Assembly (NCBI GenBank): GCA_030278955.1
Contig: JAOANR010000005.1
Coordinates: 28,821,849 to 28,885,848, forward strand
Direction of reading: 5' to 3'
Length of the DNA stretch: 64,000 nt
Source of the DNA: Hygrophila difformis
Lineage: Eukaryota; Streptophyta; Magnoliopsida; Lamiales; Acanthaceae
Position numbers and translations under genes: made by a program. A model generated the notes under the pieces. The model was not told the origin of the DNA. It worked only from the letters and a program-made list of their open reading frames with translations, and did not search any database. Below, piece after piece: positions 30,311 to 41,027 of the stretch. Position 1 is the stretch's first letter. Each line of letters opens with the position of its first letter.

Positions 30311-30555
30311 CTACATACATTATTTTATTATAAACATTCTTATACTCATCAATCAACAAAGGTAATAGCTTAGCATGATCCACCTTCATTTCTTTCTTAT
30401 TATAATATATATCTTCTAGTATCAATAGATTATCAGTTTCAAACGTTAAAACTTCATTCAGTACGACATTTCAGAGAAAAGTTTCAAACTTATAGAATTT
30501 GCAACAATTAGCCTTTCAATTTTTAAGAAAGCTAGATTTATAGATTAATGAATTG

Positions 30556-30854
30556 CTTCCTCCGTTTTTTATTTTTTTTAAGTGTTACACTTTTCTTTTT
30601 GGGTGTTTGAAAATAAGTGTTACCTTACCATATTTGGAATGTTTTGAAGGTTAATAACTTTTACTAATTATACTTAAATTAATAATTTTTTGATATTCAT
30701 TAAAATAAAACTCAAAAGGAATGAAGTCAAACGTGACTCATCTTATTATTTTTTTAAAATTTAATTATTGTATTTTTCAACTAAATCAATTTTATTAACT
30801 TACCTAAATCCCGTGTCATTTTCTATTGTTACACTTATTATAAAACAGAGGGTG
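30556..30854. mobile_element. MITE with imperfect inverted ends
   Basis: Left end CTTCCTCCGTTTTTTATTTT and right end (reverse complement) CACCCTCTGTTTTATAATAA are imperfect inverted repeats, each followed by AAGTGT.ACA. Length ~299 bp, AT-rich, non-coding. No clear target duplication, so the superfamily is undecided. Confidence 0.6.
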
Positions 30855-31538
30855 TATTTCTTAGAAAATATACTAAAAAAAAATTAAATTTTCCTTCTTT
30901 ATTTATTGATGGATCTATTCGTACCCCAATAACTCTTTATATACCTGATCTTTTATTTATAATATGCTTTACGAAAATAACTAATTTACTCCAAACTAAT
31001 TTATCTATAGAATATGAATTTTCACAATTCACTTAATAATTCTAATTGTTTTGTATTAGTTTTTATATAATAAAACATATATAAGATTTATATTATTTAG
31101 TATATATTTATATACAAATAGAATGATATAATTATAAAACATATTTTTTTAACGATTACAACTATATAATTGTATATTACTTTTAGGAGAAGTGACATAT
31201 TTTTGTGAAAACATGGCTATATATGCATTAATTAATATATACAAATATTTTTCATATATTAATTAATGTATCTTCTAATATAAATTCCATATATACATTG
31301 CGAATTCCATATAAATTTGAAATTCTAAATCTTTTAAAAACTAAAAATTGTGGGAACTCCATATAAATTGGAAATTAAATATCTTTTTAAAACTAAAAAT
31401 TGGGATTGCTATATACACATTAATATATTCTGAACATGAATAAATAAATATGATGTGCAATGTACATTTTGATTACATCATTTACCACACCCACAAAAAT
31501 ATAACCAAAAAGTGAGAACAAACCTATACAAAATAACT
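30855..31538. other. AT-rich spacer, no gene seen
   Basis: Low-complexity AT-rich DNA. Short direct repeats occur, e.g. AACTCCATATAAATTGGAAAT-like units near 31310-31370. No coding, RNA or element signature that I can support. Confidence 0.6.
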
Positions 31539-32450
31539 GTAACGCCCCGAAAATTCAAACCTGATTTTTCGCAAGCATTACCGCCGTACTAACCATCCTA
31601 AATTAGTGGCCAGCTAACTTAGAATAGCTAGTAGAATGCTGAGTACAAACCTACAGTGATTATCTGATTAACCAATTATGAGCAGCTAAACAAATAAAGC
31701 ATATAGGCAGAATAAAGAATTAACATAATACTTAGTCTACAAGCCTCATAACCCAAAACCAGGCACCAAGCCAAATATTCCAATTAGAAGGAGCTACCAA
31801 CCCAAAGCAGTAAATCACATATGGTCACAAGCCGACAGAAAGTGAATCCTAGGCTCACTGGCCGAAACTAGCAAATAAATTAATATACGTCAAATAATAG
31901 CAACAAGTATCATACATTCAAAACTGAATGCAATATGAACTACTCCCTCTGTCCCATCTAACTTGTCTTGTTTGACTTCTGCACACAATCCAATGCACTT
32001 TTTCAATTGTTAATATCTCAAAATATGTACAATGAAAAATTATGTAAAATATATATTATAAAACTACGTGATCATACGATTCTAACAATACCCAACTCGA
32101 CTATTTTTTTCTAATATGTACGTAAAATATAATTGAGTCAAAGTCGAACAATGAACAGTGTCAAAAAGTCAAACAAGACACGTTAGGCGGGACGGAGGGA
32201 GTACTATCTAAGTGATCTCTCAAAATCCCCAAATCCCATGTCATGATGTAGAGCCTCCAAGAATCTACAAAACAGACAAACAAAGGGAGTCAGTACAACG
32301 TACTGAGCAAGGGAAATATGTGCAGGGAAAATAAGGGGGAAGACAAATAAATAATATAACAAGCAAATAGAGCATATAAATAAATTATCACATCGTCTGA
32401 CACGGATCTCTCTCAAAACCCAAGATCAAAGTTATGCAATTACTTGTATG
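31539..32450. mobile_element. LTR-like fragment (TGTAACGCCCCG end)
   Basis: Begins TGTAACGCCCCGAAAATTC, a 5' terminus common in plant Ty3/gypsy (Tekay/Del-like) LTRs. No partner LTR, primer site or coding sequence is present, and a Stowaway MITE is nested inside. The right border against the next LTR is unclear. Low-confidence solo or truncated LTR. Confidence 0.35.
31943..32201. mobile_element. Stowaway MITE
   Basis: 259 bp flanked by TA (31941-31942 and 32202-32203). Inverted ends CTCCCTCTGTCCCATCTAA and, on the right, TTAGGCGGGACGGAGGGAG, the canonical Stowaway terminus. The internal AT-rich part includes AGTCAAA.TCGAACAATGAAC, often seen in dicot Stowaways. Non-coding. Confidence 0.9.
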
Positions 32451-32479
32451 GAAAAAGGAAGAAGAAAAGAAGACGAAGA

Positions 32480-33626
32480 AAATTGGGCATGGTCTTGTTT
32501 AGATATAATGATATGGGATATTGCCAAATGACACGTGGTGTCAAATGGGGATTAAAACAAGAAAATAAAAGATAAGGAAGCTTTACCAAAACCAAAGATA
32601 AGCTAAACTTGGAGTCACACCAAGTCCTCAAACCTAAGATTTTGGTTACACAATTGGAGAGCTTCAATCTCAAATTGATGATTTTGTCCAAGGCTTCACA
32701 CCAAGAACATGTGAGAAGAATCACTCAACTCACGGGTTTGGATATTTTGAGTCACACAAAATATCCCCTCAAGAATCACTCAAGAGGAGTGTTGTGGAAT
32801 CACTCCAACAACTAATTTTGGTATCACACCAAGAGAGAAAGCTTAAAGCTTAATATTTCATAAATTCATCAAGGTCTTCCCTTACAAAGTGGAGAGGAGG
32901 ACATATATATAGGCCTCCATACATAAGGGCAAAATAGGAAAGGAAAAATACATAAAAAGTAAGCAAAACCCTAAAAATGGCATCCGGACAACGGTTAGGA
33001 CGCTATACTAAGCTGGCGACGTAGAACTCATTTAGCGTCGTACTCACAGAATGGCTTCGGGAAGAACTACGACGCTACACATGTTGACGGCGTGGAACCT
33101 TTATCGACATAGAGGGTTGGCGTCGTAGGTGGATAACGTCGTAGGCGGTTGGCGTCGTAGGTGGATAGCGTCGTAGGCGGTTGGCGTCGTAGAAGGGTTC
33201 ATCGTCGTAGCAAGCTTGGCGTCGTAGGGGTCTAGCGTCGTACCCCCTTGAAATTCAACAAGTCTACCCTGGGCCCACCATAGTTGTTCAAATTATTACA
33301 TGCCTTGTTGAAAGCTGAAATAAACTAAATTAAACAAAATAACAGTCTATCCACTTCCGGCCAGTGACCATTCTCCTACTGGTGGTCGACGGCGGCACCG
33401 ATGACTTTTCCGGCCAGATTCCGGCCAAACTCCGGCGAGCTCCGATCAACTTCCGGTGATGCTCCCAGCGGCTTCTCCGATCAGTCTCCGGCGACTCTTC
33501 CGGTGGCGGCGGCGGTGGCTGTACTTTCGTCATTCTCGGATAAAATTGGAGGGCCCATGCATAGCATGTATGGGCTTTCCCCAATTGTAGGAAAAATGGG
33601 TCGGGTCAGATCTGACTTCCACGTCA
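32480..33626 (-). mobile_element. Gypsy 3' LTR of a truncated minus-strand element (element A)
   Basis: On the minus strand the start TGACGTGGAAGTC (33626 downward) follows the purine tract GAGTGGGAGGGTA, matching the PPT/LTR start of the plus-strand elements at 40802 and 61451. U3 then carries a CCGG-rich stretch (33540-33360), an AT-rich stretch, a CG-rich minisatellite (33245-32991) and a TATA box CATATATATAGG (near 32901-32913). The right part is collinear with the LTR at 53376. The end near 32480 is not exact. Confidence 0.7.
32991..33245. repeat. U3 minisatellite with GCGTCGTAG core
   Basis: Many copies of GCGTCGTAG and its reverse complement form, partly as a 32-bp period (GGTTGGCGTCGTAGGTGGAT plus a second GCGTCGTAG-type core). 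Located between the CCGG-rich part and the TATA box of the LTR. Confidence 0.85.
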
Positions 33627-34317
33627 TACCCTCCCACTCGAAAAGCTTTGGACTCCAAAGCTAGCTGAGAGGTCCTTCCCCATTGCCTTCCTTTTATTTC
33701 CTTAGCTCGATCCGGGACCGCAGGTTCACTGTCACATGAAATAATCTCATGAGGTGCAGAATTGACTTTTCGTATAGGAATTAAGTCATTTTTAGGAACA
33801 GTCAGAAGACAGTAACATGTTGGTGTCAATTCTTTGCTCTTATCAGCTTCGGCCAGTAATACCGCTTTTCCTTTTGCTTCGCCCTTTTTCAGTTTTAGCT
33901 CAGCTTGCCTATCAACCTCGTCCCTCTTCATATTATTTTTCAACAGTTGTTGATCTTTCTGTATGATGTGCTCAGGCAGAGGTTTGATACGATATTTCTT
34001 TCCATGGCGGATGAAAGAAACAGAATTGGTGCGACCATTATAATTGACATCAAGATCGTACATCCATGGTCGTCCAAGTAGGAGGTGGCAAGCAGTCATC
34101 GGAACCACGTCACATGTGATCGTGTCGGTATAGGTGCCCATTGCGATGGGGATCTTTGCCTGCCGATTGACTGGCATCTGTTCTTTCCCATCCATCCAAC
34201 TCAGCTTGTAGGGCTTTGGGTGCTCTTCAGTGGCGATCCCTAGCTTGCGGATTACATAGGCGTTTACAATATTCGCACAACTACCACAGTCAATTATTAC
34301 TCTTAATCCTCATCTCA
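33627..34317 (-). pseudogene. Gypsy protease fragment of element A
   Basis: Minus-strand frame from the junction at ~34310. It holds the retroviral-type protease region: a DCGSCANIVNAYVIRKLGI active-site block (usual DNG/DSG replaced by DCG) and CHLLLGRPWMYDLDVNYNGR. It continues to a NSAPHEI-like stretch, then jumps to the pol C-terminus ahead of the LTR (ESKAFRVGGYDVEV, equivalent to [13 protein letters not shown] of the element at 54265). RT, RNase H and integrase are deleted, and the gag side is cut off by the next element. Confidence 0.75.
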
Positions 34318-35749
34318 AGAGCTTTCCATTGGTGTATGATTCATCAAAATCGGAGTTCATATGCCAAAGTTATGTTCATTTGAAGATTCATGAGTGTTCT
34401 TCATGTTCTTCATCCAAAATCCAAAAATATCATATGTTTTGCTTTTTGATCCATTGATTTTGTGTTTTTATGCTTGTTTTCATGTGTTTGAACATCAATG
34501 TATGGATATTGCATTATTCCCAAAGCATTTTGAGCATTGAACACAAGTTTGGTTGAACAAGTGCCTAGTTTGCTAGCCATTTTCATAATCTGAACTTTTG
34601 GTGTTTGTTCCAAGTTGGGGTGAGCGACCTGCTATCGATCCAAGGGTCTGGTTTACACATTTTGGGTGTTAGGAATCGATTGGAAGTGGTTTCAAGGCGT
34701 TTGGAGCTCATTTGGTCGATCAAATCACAAAAACAAAAAAACTGCCACTGTGAGTCCGAACCTGCAGCAAACTTTGAATGTTCATAACTTCTTGAGTTCT
34801 TTGAGTTTCTTGATGAATCTTCAACCATCTTCAAGAAACTTGAGTCCTGAATCCATTGCAATTTGAATCAAGTGTTTTGGACAAGTATTGACAAAGTTAT
34901 GACCACTTTTGTACCAATTGCCCAAAAGCTGGCGACACCAGACAATGAGGGCGCGTGAGGGCGCGTGAGAGCAGTAATAGTACCACTTTTGCATTATTTT
35001 GCCCCCTAACTCACCCTTAGTCGCTATCATATTGATCCCCTTCGTCCTTGGTACCGTTAAGAGGGATAAAAACCACCAAATTCACATAGTGCCAAATCTG
35101 CCAGCCTCCAAATCAATTGGGATTGAGTGTTTTGTTTGTTGGGAAATATTCCCAAGTCTTTTGAGTGCAAAAGTGAGCCACCAACTTATATTTGGGATAT
35201 TGGGACATATATTTTTAGTGATACAATAAAGTGGATATCTGACTGGCACAATTGTTCCTCTGAACAAAGTTCACGAACACTGAGTTGAAGTTCCGCCTAT
35301 TATAAAGGCATTGGAATTCCTCTCATGAGTTGTGATACCTAGCCGAGAAGCCACTTGAGTATTACGACTTTTTTTTTTCCCGAGTGTTATTTTCTGTGAG
35401 CCTACTCATATATTTGGGATCAATCAAGGACATAACCAATTTGGAAGGATTGTGAACGTTGATAGCAATAGCACTAATCATCGACTTGTGCTCAATTATC
35501 ATTTGCATTGCATATCACATACATATCATAGCGTCCTTTGATTCAGTCGAGCACTTCATACTGCTTCGTGATTTGCGCGTCGTAATTACTTCTCTTCTTT
35601 GCATCTAATTGGGTCATTGAGCAGGTGAATTTCGACAGTGGTGTCTGGGCCAAGGGGCTGAAATCGAGAGGAATATCTGCGAGTTCACTCTACAGATTTC
35701 TGTTTATTTCTCTAACATCTTATATCTATAAAATAATTTTATCTGTGAG
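34305..35749 (+). other. Leader (5' UTR) of element B
   Basis: Non-coding, ~1.4 kb. Its last part (35200-35520) is clearly homologous, in reverse, to 51700-51965, and its first part to 52270-52860, in the same order as in the leader of the minus-strand element at 47188-53375. The tRNA-Met site expected upstream is absent. Confidence 0.7.
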
Positions 35750-35807
35750 ATGGCAGGACGCACTGAACCAACGATGTCTGATCTGATGGAAATGATGCGA
35801 ACTCTGC

Positions 35808-38800
35808 ATGAGACTGGCCAAGAAGACCGACATCGACACGCTTACTCAGTCTTTAAATATTAATTCTTCTAATATTGAAACTGTCAATAAGCGTGTTGAA
35901 GAAGTCAATACTCGTGTTGATGAAATTGTTCATGATATTGCAGGTCGGGTACGATTCCAAAGTGAAGCAATTGAGAGGTTAGTCATGAACCGAGTCGAAC
36001 GGAGATTGGAGGAAGCCTTCTTCCCTACTCCGTCACCACAGAACACGACACCTCAAAATGCTCCGTCTCAGAGTGCCACACCCCAGAATAACCCATCCAC
36101 AATACCGGCAGTAGCGTCTACGCTCCCGAGAACTCTACAAGAAGGAACTAGCGGAGTCTCCCGGGCCGATATGACAACTGCAGAGGAAGTCTTAGCCGAA
36201 CGAGAACTGCAGTTTGGGGAATTTAACCGGAGTTTAGGTCCGCGATCCAGTGAACGACACCGTTTGCACCCACCATTGCAGGCCAATCCCACGGTTCGAC
36301 CTGAAACTCCTGTAACCGATCATTTAGCTATGCCTCCACCACCACCTGTCGGAGCACCTGTGCCGCCAAATGCGCCACCAGCAAGACACCGTTTGAACTT
36401 CGATCCAGCTGCTGATTTTGAAGGAGAACCACGAATGGACGACAATCTGAAAAGCATTAAGTTCACCATACCTGCGTTCAAGGGGACGAGTGATCCTAAT
36501 GAATTTCTCGATTGGAAACATTCGATGGAGATGATCTATAATTGCCATAACTACTCAGACTTCAAGAAGGTCCAGTTGGCCGTGACCGAATTCAAAGATT
36601 ATGCACAGCTTTGGTGGAAGAAATACTGTTCTGATCTCCATACCGCGGGAAGAGCTCAAATAGCAGATTGGGAGCATTTATTGGATATCATGGAACATCG
36701 TTTTGTACCACATACCTATAAGCCAGATATGTACTTAAAATTAGTGGGTCTCCAACAAGGAAACAAAACTGTAGAAGAGTACTATCGTGAGATGGAAATG
36801 CTCATGATGAGGGCTCAAGTGAATGAGGAACCCCAAATCACTCTAGCCAGATTTGCCAAGTACCTGAGACCCGAAATCCATGAAGAAATGGAGATGAGGG
36901 GATACATCAACATCACCGATCTGGTTAGGAAAGCTGCTAGGTATGAGGCGCAACTGAAGAGGAAATCCCATCGCACCACTCCTGCCGGGCACTACAATTA
37001 CAACCCCAACAAACCTTGGTTGATCCGACCACCGCCCAATTATCGACAGCCCCAGCCGCAGCCACAACAGCAACAGGGTCGGGATCGACAGCGAGGAATT
37101 GATTTGGGACAAGCTTTCAAGGCCTACAATCAGGAGGAAAGAAACAAAGTTCCCGCTCCAGTTCAGGGAAGGGAGCAAAGGCCACCCGCCAGAGATGCAC
37201 GAGACATCATTTGTTTCAAGTGCGGTAAAAAGGGTCATTATGCGACGACATGCAATAATCCGCCAAAGAGAGTGGCAGTACTCAATACTGGAGAGGATCA
37301 GAGACCAGTGGTTGAGATTGAACCGGGTGTATTCAGGATCTATGACTCCGAAGATGAGCATGAATTTGAAGATCCTGAACTACAAGAGTACCATCAAGAA
37401 GAACCGGTCAATCCTGAAGTCGCACCTGAGGATGAGGAAGACGTGAATCTTTTAGTTGCTATGAGAGCATTAAATGCCGACAGAGGAACTGAAACCGCAG
37501 ACAACGAACAAAGGGAGAATCTCTTTCATTGTCGTTGTACTATTTTAGGCAATCATGCTACTTTAATTGTTGATAACGGCAGTTGCACTAATGTTGTCAG
37601 TTTGTACGCTGCTCGCAGGTTACAACTGCCCGTTGAAGAACATCCCAAGCCATATCTCCTCCATTGGATGAACAACAGTGGAAAGACCAAGGTCACCCAA
37701 CAGGCGTGGGTTCCCATCACCAAAGGAACTTACTCTGAGAAGGTGTTATGCGACGTCGTCCCGATGAATGCATGCCACGTCTTGTTAGGCCGGCCGTGGT
37801 TATTCGACAAGGATGCCACTTATAGGGGCAAATCCAATGTTTTGTACTTTAAGCATGGACAAAAGGACTATTTGTTTAAGCCTCTGCCTGTAAAACTTGT
37901 AAGATTAGATCAGGAGAAGCTTAGGGCGAACATGGCAAAAGCGGAAGAGCTTGCCAAAGCCCTTGCCAAAGGCAAGGCCAAGGTGGGCCAGACCTCCGCA
38001 GAGGCAAGTAATGAAAGTCAGTGTCTGATACTGACCAAAACAGAATTCAAGCAAGCAGCGCTAGAACCTGGCTTTGCAGGTCACTGTTTTCTTGCTTTAA
38101 TTAAGCCCGATGAATCTGCTAGTAGAACTGTCAATATTGCACCTGAATTGTCTGAAAATTTTGCTAGGATGCTTGAACGCAACAAGGATGTATTTCCTGA
38201 AGAGGTGCCTGCCGGACTGCCACCACTTCGAGGCGTGGAGCACAGAATCGACTTCATGCCCGGAGCCTCTATTCCTAACCGACCCGCCTACCGGATGAAT
38301 CCTGAGGAAACGAAGGAAATTCAACGACAGGTTCTAGGACTGCTTGAGAAGGGCTGGGTTCGGGAAAGTTTATCACCGTGTGCCGTTCCAGTGCTATTAG
38401 TGCCAAAGAAGAATGGAGAATGGCGGATGTGCGTTGATTGTAGGGCTGTCAATGCCATCACTGTCAAGTACCGTCATCCTATTCCACGGTTGGACGACAT
38501 GCTCGACGAGCTTGGTGGTGCAAGCTTATTTTCCAAGATCGATCTTAAGAGTGGATACCATCAGATCCGGATGCAACCCGGAGACGAGTGGAAAACTGCC
38601 TTCAAGACAAAATTCGGCCTTTACGAGTGGCTCGTGATGCCATTCGGCCTCACTAACGCACCTTCCACGTTTATGCGTTTGATGAACGAAACATTACGAC
38701 AATTCATTGGCAAATTTGTTGTAGTATATTTTGATGATATCCTTGTTTATAGTTGCACTGAAACTGATCACATTGCTCATGTTCAACAGGTTCTGAACAA

Positions 38801-41027
38801 ATTGCGAGAAGTGCGACTGTATGCCAATTTCGAGAAATGCACCTTCTGTGTTCCAGAGGTGACGTTCCTTGGATTTGTGGTAGGCAAGGATGGGCTTAAG
38901 GTTGATGAATCAAAGATCAGGGCAATTTCCGAATGGAAGCCGCCGACCAATGTGCACGAAGTCAGAAGTTTTCTAGGTCTAAGCGGATTCTTTCGGAGAT
39001 TCGTCCCCCAATTCAGTGTGATTGCCGCCCCAATCACTTCATTGCTTAGAAAGGAAAATCCGTTCAAGTGGGGGCCGGCACAACAGAAGGCCTTTGATGA
39101 ACTTAAGGACAAGCTGACCCATGCACCTGTGCTAGGACTGCCGAACTTCGAGTTGCCATTCGAAGTACAAAGCGATGCATCAGGGACCGGAATGGGAGCC
39201 GTGTTACTTCAAGAAGGACGACCGATAGCATATTACAGCGAAAAGTTCAGTGGAGCTCAACTGAATTACTCCACTTATGACAAGGAATTGTATGCTATCG
39301 TGCAAGCCTTAAGGACATGGCAGCACTATCTCCGAGGTCGAGAGTTCATCATTCATACTGATCACGAGACACTCAAGCATATCAAGGTTCAAGGTCAACT
39401 GAGCAAGAGGCATGCCCGATGGAGCACCTTTATCGAGACCTTCCCGTACGTGATCAAGTATAAGAAAGGCAAGGAAAATGTGGTTGCAGATGCGCTGTCC
39501 CGAAGACTAGCGTTGGCATCATTTGCAACAATTAAGCTATTTGGATTTGAGCAAGTCAAGACTCAGTATGCCACTGATGAAGACTTCAAGGAAATTTTCA
39601 AGCTGACAGAACAGAAGGGGTACAAGGAGTACTGCCGCCTACATGGATTTCTCTATTACGGTAACAGGTTATGCATTCCAAGAGGATCCATTAGGGAGTT
39701 GCTGATTCAGGAAGCTCACGGGGGAGACCTCATGGGACACTTTGGAAAGCATGCAACTATGGGTGTACTTTCAGAAAGATTCTACTGGCCAGGAATGCAG
39801 AAACAGGTTTCTGACTACATTGCCAAGTGTCTGGTCTGTCTGAAGGCCAAATCAACTGTGAAGCCTCATGGTTTGTACCAAGCGTTGCCTGTGCCCCAAG
39901 GACCCTGGCTGGACATCTCGATGGACTTTGTACTTGGACTTCCACGGACCGCCCGAGCTAAAGATTCGATTTTTGTGGTAGTGGATTGTTTTTCCAAGAT
40001 GGCACATTTTATTCCATGTGCAAAGACCAATGATGCCCGCCATATAGCCAAGCTGTTCTTCAGAGAGGTGGTACGTCTTCATGGAGTACCTAAGACAATC
40101 GTATCTGATCGAGATACAAAGTTCATGAGTTATTTCTGGAAAGGATTTTGGAGAGAGATGGGCACACAGCTACTGTTCTCAACATCTTACCATCCTCAGA
40201 CTGATGGTCAAACGGAGGCAATCAACAGAGTACTGGGTAATCTGCTCAGAATTATCACATCCTCCAATTCAAAAAGCTGGGACGAATGTCTGCCACACAT
40301 AGAGTTTGCATATAACAGACACGTCCATAGTGCCACCCATGTATCTCCATTTGAAGTTGTGTATGGTTTTAACCCGCTAACCCCAGTCGATCTCCTGCCA
40401 CTACCTTGTAGTGAGCATCTTAACTTTAATGGCAGGGATAGGGCAACAACGATCAAGAACCTACACAAGGACGTGCGCGAAAGTCTGGCGAAAGCTGCTG
40501 AGAGCTATGCCAAATATGCCAATCGAGGCCGGAAGAAGCTGATCCTCAAACCAGGAGACTGGGTTTGGATTCATCTCCGAAAGGAGAGGTTTCCGGCTCA
40601 ACGACATGGAAAACTCGCTCCCCGCGGAGATGGACCATTCAAAGTGCTAGAAAAGATCAACGAAAATGCTTACAGGATTGAACTGCCTTCTCATTACAAT
40701 GTTCATCCTACATTCAATGTTGCAGATCTTTCACTCTACGAGCGGGATGAGGAGTTTGAAGCTGATCGGTTGATGGATCAACCTCCCCAAGGGGGTGGGG
40801 ATGACATGGATGTCATGACACATGGCATCATGATTCCCTATTTCCCGGAAGGGCCGGTTTCAAAGGCACGAATAAAGAAGTTTATTAATTCTGTCTCTTT
40901 ATTTTTATTTCAGGAAGCAGATAAACTGGAGCCGAAGAAGGAGCCCAAATTGAAGCTGCTGATGCAGGCGGACGAATACCGGAAGGGCCCGGGTCTCATT
41001 AATTTGGGACCCACCCCGTCCAGCTAA
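35808..41027 (+). CDS. Gag-pol polyprotein of gypsy element B (1739 aa)
   Basis: One open frame. Order: gag with FKGTSDPNEFLDWKHSMEM (about aa 220-330), CCHC knuckle CFKCGKKGHYATTC at aa 469-482, protease DNGSC at aa ~589, RT with YFDDILVYS from aa 974, RNase H ([25 protein letters not shown]), integrase zinc domain ([21 protein letters not shown]) and D,D-35-E core ([30 protein letters not shown]). The C-terminal domain HPTFNVADLSLYE is followed by a tail with GPVSKARIKKF inside the 3' LTR. This drives reverse transcription and integration. Family members start gag with MAG; such an ATG lies at 35750 but is one base out of frame with 35808, so the true N-terminus has a small frameshift. Confidence 0.88.
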   Translation: MRLAKKTDIDTLTQSLNINSSNIETVNKRVEEVNTRVDEIVHDIAGRVRFQSEAIERLVMNRVERRLEEAFFPTPSPQNTTPQNAPSQSATPQNNPSTIPAVASTLPRTLQEGTSGVSRADMTTAEEVLAERELQFGEFNRSLGPRSSERHRLHPPLQANPTVRPETPVTDHLAMPPPPPVGAPVPPNAPPARHRLNFDPAADFEGEPRMDDNLKSIKFTIPAFKGTSDPNEFLDWKHSMEMIYNCHNYSDFKKVQLAVTEFKDYAQLWWKKYCSDLHTAGRAQIADWEHLLDIMEHRFVPHTYKPDMYLKLVGLQQGNKTVEEYYREMEMLMMRAQVNEEPQITLARFAKYLRPEIHEEMEMRGYINITDLVRKAARYEAQLKRKSHRTTPAGHYNYNPNKPWLIRPPPNYRQPQPQPQQQQGRDRQRGIDLGQAFKAYNQEERNKVPAPVQGREQRPPARDARDIICFKCGKKGHYATTCNNPPKRVAVLNTGEDQRPVVEIEPGVFRIYDSEDEHEFEDPELQEYHQEEPVNPEVAPEDEEDVNLLVAMRALNADRGTETADNEQRENLFHCRCTILGNHATLIVDNGSCTNVVSLYAARRLQLPVEEHPKPYLLHWMNNSGKTKVTQQAWVPITKGTYSEKVLCDVVPMNACHVLLGRPWLFDKDATYRGKSNVLYFKHGQKDYLFKPLPVKLVRLDQEKLRANMAKAEELAKALAKGKAKVGQTSAEASNESQCLILTKTEFKQAALEPGFAGHCFLALIKPDESASRTVNIAPELSENFARMLERNKDVFPEEVPAGLPPLRGVEHRIDFMPGASIPNRPAYRMNPEETKEIQRQVLGLLEKGWVRESLSPCAVPVLLVPKKNGEWRMCVDCRAVNAITVKYRHPIPRLDDMLDELGGASLFSKIDLKSGYHQIRMQPGDEWKTAFKTKFGLYEWLVMPFGLTNAPSTFMRLMNETLRQFIGKFVVVYFDDILVYSCTETDHIAHVQQVLNKLREVRLYANFEKCTFCVPEVTFLGFVVGKDGLKVDESKIRAISEWKPPTNVHEVRSFLGLSGFFRRFVPQFSVIAAPITSLLRKENPFKWGPAQQKAFDELKDKLTHAPVLGLPNFELPFEVQSDASGTGMGAVLLQEGRPIAYYSEKFSGAQLNYSTYDKELYAIVQALRTWQHYLRGREFIIHTDHETLKHIKVQGQLSKRHARWSTFIETFPYVIKYKKGKENVVADALSRRLALASFATIKLFGFEQVKTQYATDEDFKEIFKLTEQKGYKEYCRLHGFLYYGNRLCIPRGSIRELLIQEAHGGDLMGHFGKHATMGVLSERFYWPGMQKQVSDYIAKCLVCLKAKSTVKPHGLYQALPVPQGPWLDISMDFVLGLPRTARAKDSIFVVVDCFSKMAHFIPCAKTNDARHIAKLFFREVVRLHGVPKTIVSDRDTKFMSYFWKGFWREMGTQLLFSTSYHPQTDGQTEAINRVLGNLLRIITSSNSKSWDECLPHIEFAYNRHVHSATHVSPFEVVYGFNPLTPVDLLPLPCSEHLNFNGRDRATTIKNLHKDVRESLAKAAESYAKYANRGRKKLILKPGDWVWIHLRKERFPAQRHGKLAPRGDGPFKVLEKINENAYRIELPSHYNVHPTFNVADLSLYERDEEFEADRLMDQPPQGGGDDMDVMTHGIMIPYFPEGPVSKARIKKFINSVSLFLFQEADKLEPKKEPKLKLLMQADEYRKGPGLINLGPTPSS

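Larger units (their letters stand above)
28360..30400 (-). mobile_element. Degenerate Helitron, 3' end at 28360
   Basis: On the minus strand the sequence reads CCCGTC, a 7-base loop, GACGGG, TTAATTA, CTAG and then T: a textbook Helitron 3' terminus (plus 28360-28383). About 1.7 kb away a helicase fragment on the same strand (30062-30310) supports an autonomous origin. Two diverged tandem copies of a ~400-bp segment lie between. The 5' terminus is not found; the right limit is approximate. Confidence 0.7.

Noticed and set aside
33401..33664. Plus-strand frame in the CCGG-rich stretch
   Set aside because: GC-rich low-complexity part of the LTR of element A; codon pattern follows the repeated CCGG words.
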